Positions 59,729-64,000 of a DNA stretch of 64,000 nt are shown here, piece by piece (position 1 is the first letter of the stretch; every line of letters starts with the position of its first letter). The position numbers were made by a program, and so were the translations under genes. The notes beneath the pieces are model-generated. The model did not search any database, had not been told where the DNA came from, and saw only the letters and a list, made by a program, of their open reading frames with translations. The stretch is from Deltaproteobacteria bacterium (lineage in GTDB: Bacteria > Desulfobacterota > Syntrophia > Syntrophales > UBA5619), in the NCBI GenBank assembly GCA_021372695.1, contig JAJFTY010000038.1, forward strand, positions 1 to 64,000, read 5' to 3'.

Positions 59729-60382
59729 CTATTTTTCGCAGTAGAGGGCGTTCTTCAGGATGTAGTGGCGGACCTCTTCGGGAACCAGATAGCGGATCTC
59801 CTTGCCTTCCCGCGCCCGCTTCCGGATGTTGCTGGAGGCGATGTCGAGGAAGGTGACCTCGCGGAAGCTGATCGTGTGGCCCGTCGGCCCGCAGAAGCAC
59901 TGCCGGGCTTCGTCATAGGTGAACCGGGCGGCGAATTCCGGTCCCAGGGTCTCTTCGAGGCACCGGTGGTCGTAGCCCGGCCGGGTCATGACGGCGAAGT
60001 TGCACAAGAGCAGGAGCCTCTCCCACTCCCTCCAGGTCCGGATCGCGTGGAACGCGTCCTGGCCGCAGATGAAGTAGAGTTCGAGATTTTCGAGGCGGTA
60101 CTTGTCCAGCACGTACTCCACCGTCTCGACGGAGTAGGAGGTCTTCTCCCGCCGGTTTTCGACATCGGAGAAGGAGAAGGCCGGATTGCCGTCGATCGCG
60201 AGGCGGATCATCTGCTCGCGGTGATAGAAGGGGGTGATCGCGGCGTTGAGTTTGTGCGGCGGCCGCGCCGCCGGAACGAAGATGATCCGGTTCAGGTCGA
60301 AAATCTCCTGCATCTCCGATGCGCACCGGAGGTGTCCGATGTGGATCGGATCGAACGTGCCGCCGAACAATCCCCATTTCAT
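59729..60382 (-). CDS. nadD: nicotinate-nucleotide adenylyltransferase
   Basis: A 217-residue NAD-biosynthesis enzyme that joins ATP and nicotinate mononucleotide. The nucleotidyltransferase motif [12 protein letters not shown] opens the protein and the second motif [12 protein letters not shown] lies near the C terminus. [17 protein letters not shown] is typical of NadD. It follows proA on the same strand, a common order, but repeat R6 now separates them. Confidence 0.95.
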   Translation of the reverse strand: MKWGLFGGTFDPIHIGHLRCASEMQEIFDLNRIIFVPAARPPHKLNAAITPFYHREQMIRLAIDGNPAFSFSDVENRREKTSYSVETVEYVLDKYRLENLELYFICGQDAFHAIRTWREWERLLLLCNFAVMTRPGYDHRCLEETLGPEFAARFTYDEARQCFCGPTGHTISFREVTFLDIASSNIRKRAREGKEIRYLVPEEVRHYILKNALYCEK

Positions 60383-60398
60383 GCGTTCAAACTCCTGG

Positions 60399-60541
60399 AA
60401 AAATGTCCAAAACCCACCTGAACGTCATACCGGCGAAAGCCGGTATCCAGGAACACAAAACACTGGACCCCGGCTTTCGCCGGGGTGACGACTTTCCGAC
60501 CCGGGCCTTTGCCGGGATGACGACTTTTTACGAGCACGTCA
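60399..60541. repeat. interspersed palindromic repeat, copy R6
   Basis: It contains CGTCATACCGGCGAAAGCCGG and CCCCGGCTTTCGCCGGGGTG as inverted units, an extra GCCGGGATGACGAC unit, and ends CGACTTTTTACGAGCACGTC. It lies between proA and nadD. Confidence 0.78.
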
Positions 60542-60582
60542 AGCTTGGAATGCCGGACGACCCCGCCGAATCTCCGCACGCC

Positions 60583-61842
60583 TCATTGTCTGACCTGGCC
60601 GCTTCCGTAAACGATGAACTTGGTCGTGGTCAGCTCCTCCAGCCCCATCGGCCCGAAGGCGTGGAGCTTGGTGGTGCTGATGCCGATCTCCGCCCCCAGC
60701 CCCAGTTCGAAACCGTCGTTGAACCGGGTGGAGGCATTGACGAGCACCACGGAGGAGTTCACCTCCTGGAGGAACCGTTGCGCCTGGCTGTAGCTCTCGG
60801 TGACGATCGCCTCCGTGTGGAGCGAGCCGTATTTCTCGATGTGGGCAATCGCCTCGTCGAGGTCGCAAACCACCCGGACGGAGAGGATCAGGTCGCGGTA
60901 TTCGCGATACCAGTCCTCTTCCGTGGCTGCCTCCGCATCCGGCCAGATCCGGCGGGTCTTCTCGCAGCCGCGGATGGTGACGCCCGCTGCCGCGAGCTTT
61001 GCGGCTGCGACCGGCAAGAATGCCGCGGCGATCCCCTCGTGGACGAGGAGCGTCTCCATGGCGTTGCAGACGCCGGGCCTCTGGGTCTTTGCATTCATCA
61101 CGATCTTGAGCGCCATCTCCGGGTTCGCCCCTTCATCGATAAAGACGTGGCAGACCCCCTTGTAGTGCTTGATGACCGGGATCTTCGAATCCCGGACCAC
61201 GGCGCGGATCAGCTCCTCCCCGCCGCGCGGGATGATCACGTCGATGAACTCCTCCAGTTGGAGCATCTCGTAGACCGCCTCGCGGTCGACCATGGGAACG
61301 ATCTGGATCGCCGTCTCCGGGAGGGTGAGGTCCTTGAGAACCGCCTGGAGAATTCCGGCGATGGCCAGGTTGGAGTGGATCGCCTCCGAGCCGCCGCGGA
61401 GGATGACGGCGTTCCCCGATTTGAGACAGAGCGCGGCCGCGTCCGCGGTGACGTTCGGGCGCGATTCGTAGATGATGCCGATGACCCCGAGGGGGATCCG
61501 CATCCGGCCGACGAGAAGGCCGTTCGGCCGCCGCCACATGGAGGTGACCTTGCCGACGGGATCGGGTAGGGCAGCCACCTCGCAGAGTCCCTGCGAGATC
61601 CCCGTGATGGTCGATTCCTTCACCGTCAGGCGGTCGATCATCGCCGCAGAGAGGCCGATCTCCCGTGCATGGGCGAGGTCCTTTTCGTTCTCCCGGATCA
61701 GGAGGTCGCTGTTCCGCACCAGGGCGTCCGCCATGGCGGTCAGCGCCCGGTTCCTGACGTCCGTCGGGGTCCGGGCAAGCGCGGCGGAGGCCAGCCGGGC
61801 CTGCCGCCCCATTTCTTTCAACTGCATCGCGATATCGGTCAT
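60583..61842 (-). CDS. proA: glutamate-5-semialdehyde dehydrogenase (gamma-glutamyl phosphate reductase)
   Basis: A 419-residue NADPH-dependent enzyme of proline synthesis. The catalytic Cys is in [19 protein letters not shown]. Other landmarks are [35 protein letters not shown] and [18 protein letters not shown] at 61842 has no clear Shine-Dalgarno; the only purine-rich stretch, ACGAGG, belongs to the end of repeat R7. No proB gene is visible in the window. Confidence 0.96.
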   Translation of the reverse strand: MTDIAMQLKEMGRQARLASAALARTPTDVRNRALTAMADALVRNSDLLIRENEKDLAHAREIGLSAAMIDRLTVKESTITGISQGLCEVAALPDPVGKVTSMWRRPNGLLVGRMRIPLGVIGIIYESRPNVTADAAALCLKSGNAVILRGGSEAIHSNLAIAGILQAVLKDLTLPETAIQIVPMVDREAVYEMLQLEEFIDVIIPRGGEELIRAVVRDSKIPVIKHYKGVCHVFIDEGANPEMALKIVMNAKTQRPGVCNAMETLLVHEGIAAAFLPVAAAKLAAAGVTIRGCEKTRRIWPDAEAATEEDWYREYRDLILSVRVVCDLDEAIAHIEKYGSLHTEAIVTESYSQAQRFLQEVNSSVVLVNASTRFNDGFELGLGAEIGISTTKLHAFGPMGLEELTTTKFIVYGSGQVRQ

Positions 61843-61849
61843 GATTCTT

Positions 61850-62018
61850 TGACGACCTCGTAAAAGCCGAAGATCCCTCCGAACGTCATACCGGCGAAAG
61901 CCGGTATCCAGACGCCGTCCCGGCGAACCCCGGATCAGAGTCCGGGGCAGGCGCCGGGAACCAGCGTTACACTGGACCCCGGCTTTTGCCGGGGTGACGA
62001 CTCTTTACACAGGCATCA
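61850..62018. repeat. interspersed palindromic repeat, copy R7
   Basis: It starts TGACGACCTCGTAAAAGCCG seven bases from the proA start codon and ends CGACTCTTTACACAGGCATC. Inside are CGTCATACCGGCGAAAGCCGG, a middle unit with CCCCGGATCAGAGTCCGGGG, and CCCCGGCTTTTGCCGGGGTG. It is one of the longest copies and likely forms the proA leader. The remaining 62019-62318 shows no gene. Confidence 0.78.
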
Positions 62019-62318
62019 TTCCTCCCTGAGGCTGTTAAAAAAACGGCTCCGGACTGAACTTTCAGGTCGAATCCCGCCATCTGCTCCGGCCCGCATCCCA
62101 CATTGGCGTTGACATTACCGGCGGTATTCGGATAAAACCGCCCATCTGCCGGCCAGAGGGCGGCGATAATCTACAGGACGCCCCGGGCCGTGTCAAGGCC
62201 ATTTGCCGGCAGATCATCGGACGTCTGCACGGATGAAGAGAGCGCGGCGCCGCAGTTCCGGGCGGCCGCGCGGATCACGTGGGCGCTCCGCCGGAGACCG
62301 AAGGGGCCGAAAGGAAAA

Positions 62319-63392
62319 ATGAGCAGGGAGAACATCCGCGTCAAGGCGGGGAAGCGGGCCTATGAGCTCATCCGGTCGGGCGGTTTCAGTCTGGACCGGA
62401 TCTCGACCTATTTCGGGCCGGCCGGAGGCCCCAGGTGGCTTGCCGCAAGCGGCTTCGATCTGACGCTCCTCCGGGAGGGGGTGCTCGGCCGACGTTACCC
62501 GGTATGGCTGGTCGGCGCCTCCGCCGGGGCGTGGCGTTTTGCGGCCTGGCTGCAGCCGGAGCCTGAGAAGAGCTATCGGGCCCTGATGGACGCCTATGTC
62601 AGCGCCACCTACGGGCGCAAAGACACCCCGGCGACCATTCTGGAATCGCTCCGGGCGATCATCGACAGCTACATCGATGACGACGCCCTCTCCTTCGCGC
62701 TCAACTGCAAACCCTACAGGCTGGCGATCCTGACCGCCCGGGCTGAACACCTCACCGCCTGCGAACCGCTCTGGGTGCAGAAACTGGGCTTCATCCTCAC
62801 CTTTGTGGCCAACGCCCTGCATCCGGCGCTGCTGCACCGCTTTGCCGAGCGGGTCGTTTTCTATTACGGCGCCCAGCCTCCCGATTTCTGCCTGAGGAAG
62901 GGGTTCCGCGGCCGCTATTTTCCTTTGAGCGAGGTCAACTTCAAATCCGCGGTCATCGCCTCCGGCGCGATTCCCATTGCTGTCGACGGCGTGCGGGACA
63001 TCTTCGGCGCCCCGGACGGTGTCTACCGCGACGGCGGGTTGACCGATTATCACATCAACCAGGACTACCGGACCCGCAACGGCGGGCTGACCCTCTTTTT
63101 TCACCACCAGGAACGGATCATCCCGGGCTGGATGGACAAGAAGCTGAAGAAGCGCCGCCCGCCCGATGAGTTCCTCGACACGGTCCTGATGGTCTATCCG
63201 TCGGCGAGCTTTGTGGAGAGCCTCCCCGACGGCCGGATCCCGGACCGGGGCGATTTCGAGACCTTCATCGACGATCCGGGGACGAGGATCGCGAACTGGC
63301 GCCGGACGATCGAGCTTTCGTCCCATCTGGGCGATGAGTTCCTGGAGATGGTCGTGAGCGGAAGGCTGGCGGACGCGGTGGAGCGGTTTTGA
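62319..63392 (+). CDS. patatin-like phospholipase family protein
   Basis: A 357-residue cytosolic alpha/beta hydrolase of the patatin type. The nucleophile elbow is LVGASAGAW (Ser about 63), and the catalytic Asp is in VYRDGGLTDYH. YFGPAGGPRWLAASGFDL replaces the usual oxyanion GGG-x-R/K-G motif, so substrate range is uncertain. ATG 62319 follows AAAGGA; the longer frame upstream is not supported. It lies 32 bases before the radical SAM gene and may be co-transcribed with it. Confidence 0.82.
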   Translation: MSRENIRVKAGKRAYELIRSGGFSLDRISTYFGPAGGPRWLAASGFDLTLLREGVLGRRYPVWLVGASAGAWRFAAWLQPEPEKSYRALMDAYVSATYGRKDTPATILESLRAIIDSYIDDDALSFALNCKPYRLAILTARAEHLTACEPLWVQKLGFILTFVANALHPALLHRFAERVVFYYGAQPPDFCLRKGFRGRYFPLSEVNFKSAVIASGAIPIAVDGVRDIFGAPDGVYRDGGLTDYHINQDYRTRNGGLTLFFHHQERIIPGWMDKKLKKRRPPDEFLDTVLMVYPSASFVESLPDGRIPDRGDFETFIDDPGTRIANWRRTIELSSHLGDEFLEMVVSGRLADAVERF

Positions 63393-63424
63393 CGGTTCGG
63401 AGGGACAGGCAGAAGGGGGTGGCC

Positions 63425-64000
63425 ATGGGGAGCCCGGAGATCGCCCGCCGGATTGACTCTCTCAAGAGGATCCTGAGACGATGCGTCCTCTGCCCGCGGA
63501 TGTGCCGGGTCGACCGGGAGGCCGGCGATCAGGGGTTCTGCCGCCTGGGCGCCGGGATGGTCATGAGTTCGGCGCTTCCCCACCATGGCGAGGAGCCGCC
63601 GCTCTCGGGAAGCCGCGGCGCGGGAACGATCTTCTTTTCCTCCTGCAACCTGAAGTGCATCTACTGCCAGAATTATCAGATCAGCCACTCGCCGGCGGGA
63701 AGGCCGGTCACGGCCGAAGAGATGGCCGGGATCATGCTGGAACTTGCGGCTGAAGGGTGCCACAACATCGAGCCGGTCACCCCGACCCCGCACCTGGCGG
63801 GGATCATGGAGGCGCTCGGGATCGCGCGGCAACGGGGACTGAGTGTTCCTTTCGTCTTCAACTGCGGCGGCTACGAACGGGTGGAGATCCTCCGGCTGAT
63901 CGACGGGGCGGTCGAGATCTACCTGCCCGACTTCAAGTACGGCCTCGACGAGGCGGGGATGAGCTGCTCCGGCGTGCCCGACTATCCGAGGCGCGCCCAG
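63425..64000 (+). CDS. radical SAM protein, PflX-like (3' part outside window)
   Basis: The first 192 codons of a radical SAM enzyme related to pyruvate-formate-lyase-activating proteins. The SAM cluster motif is C-x3-C-x2-C in SCNLKCIYCQNYQ (C74, C78, C81). An N-terminal cysteine set (C20, C23, C27, C39: CVLCPRMC... FC) could bind a second cluster or zinc, typical of the PflX group. ATG 63425 follows AGAAGGGGG. NIEPVTPTPHL and VFNCGGYE are family blocks. The target is unknown. Confidence 0.88.
   Translation, partial: MGSPEIARRIDSLKRILRRCVLCPRMCRVDREAGDQGFCRLGAGMVMSSALPHHGEEPPLSGSRGAGTIFFSSCNLKCIYCQNYQISHSPAGRPVTAEEMAGIMLELAAEGCHNIEPVTPTPHLAGIMEALGIARQRGLSVPFVFNCGGYERVEILRLIDGAVEIYLPDFKYGLDEAGMSCSGVPDYPRRAQ

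Noticed and set aside
38571..62018. CRISPR array
   Set aside because: The repeats are dispersed, variable in spacing and palindromic with matching ends; no cas genes.

Overview
The window is GC-rich chromosomal DNA, most likely from a Gram-negative anaerobe of the Desulfobacterota (former Deltaproteobacteria). The pointers are a very dense set of periplasmic-binding-protein transporters (TRAP, TAXI-TRAP, TTT/Tct and ABC), PrpR-type sigma54 activators, a spirochaete/chlamydia-like V-type ATPase operon, and interspersed repeats with TTTTTACGA ends. This placement is an inference. I recognise no rRNA, tRNA or CRISPR array.

Positions 1-5,770 hold a minus-strand cluster: an IlvD/Edd dehydratase, a URO-D superfamily protein, a PrpR-like sigma54 activator and an HpcH/HpaI aldolase cut by the window edge. 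The aldolase has a good -24/-12 promoter. Positions 5,930-7,540 hold a DEAD-box helicase whose leader carries a strong sigma70 promoter, a terminator-like hairpin and a 45-codon gene. Positions 7,560-20,700 form a tartrate/sugar-acid locus. The minus-strand set is a tartrate-dehydrogenase-like enzyme, TctB, TctA, TctC, a mandelate-racemase-type enolase, and a TAXI-TRAP system with its DUF1850 partner. It faces a second PrpR-like activator and D-tartrate dehydratase (tarD). Sigma54 promoters lie upstream of both the dehydrogenase and tarD, so the activator probably controls both arms.

Positions 20,770-24,060 encode an ABC importer with a cyclophilin-like first gene. Positions 24,480-31,930 are a seven-gene V-type ATPase operon (E, DUF2764, A, B, D, I, K) whose proteolipid carries Na+-type ligand residues. 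Positions 32,000-46,800 hold two TRAP systems, an ABC-F ATPase, a ketopantoate-reductase-like gene, and a hexonate pathway (SDR, altronate-dehydratase-like enzyme, zinc dehydrogenase). Copies of one palindromic repeat family occupy three successive gaps in that last gene row.

Positions 46,830-59,560 are an accessory/defence island. It opens with a 31-bp scrap of a second panE-like gene. It then holds a HEPN-MNT pair, an AbiEi gene with a truncated AbiEii toxin, an HTH-MNT gene with twin operators and a broken HEPN partner, a scrap of a restriction-modification methylase, a Gabija-like OLD nuclease plus UvrD helicase pair, an orphan ParB, a GNAT acetyltransferase and an XRE regulator. A degenerate ParB tail and an HD-GYP response regulator follow. 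Three diverged copies of a roughly 100-bp element, each ending in a palindrome, punctuate its right half. Housekeeping genes (phosphoesterase, nadD, proA, a patatin-like protein and a radical SAM protein) complete the window.
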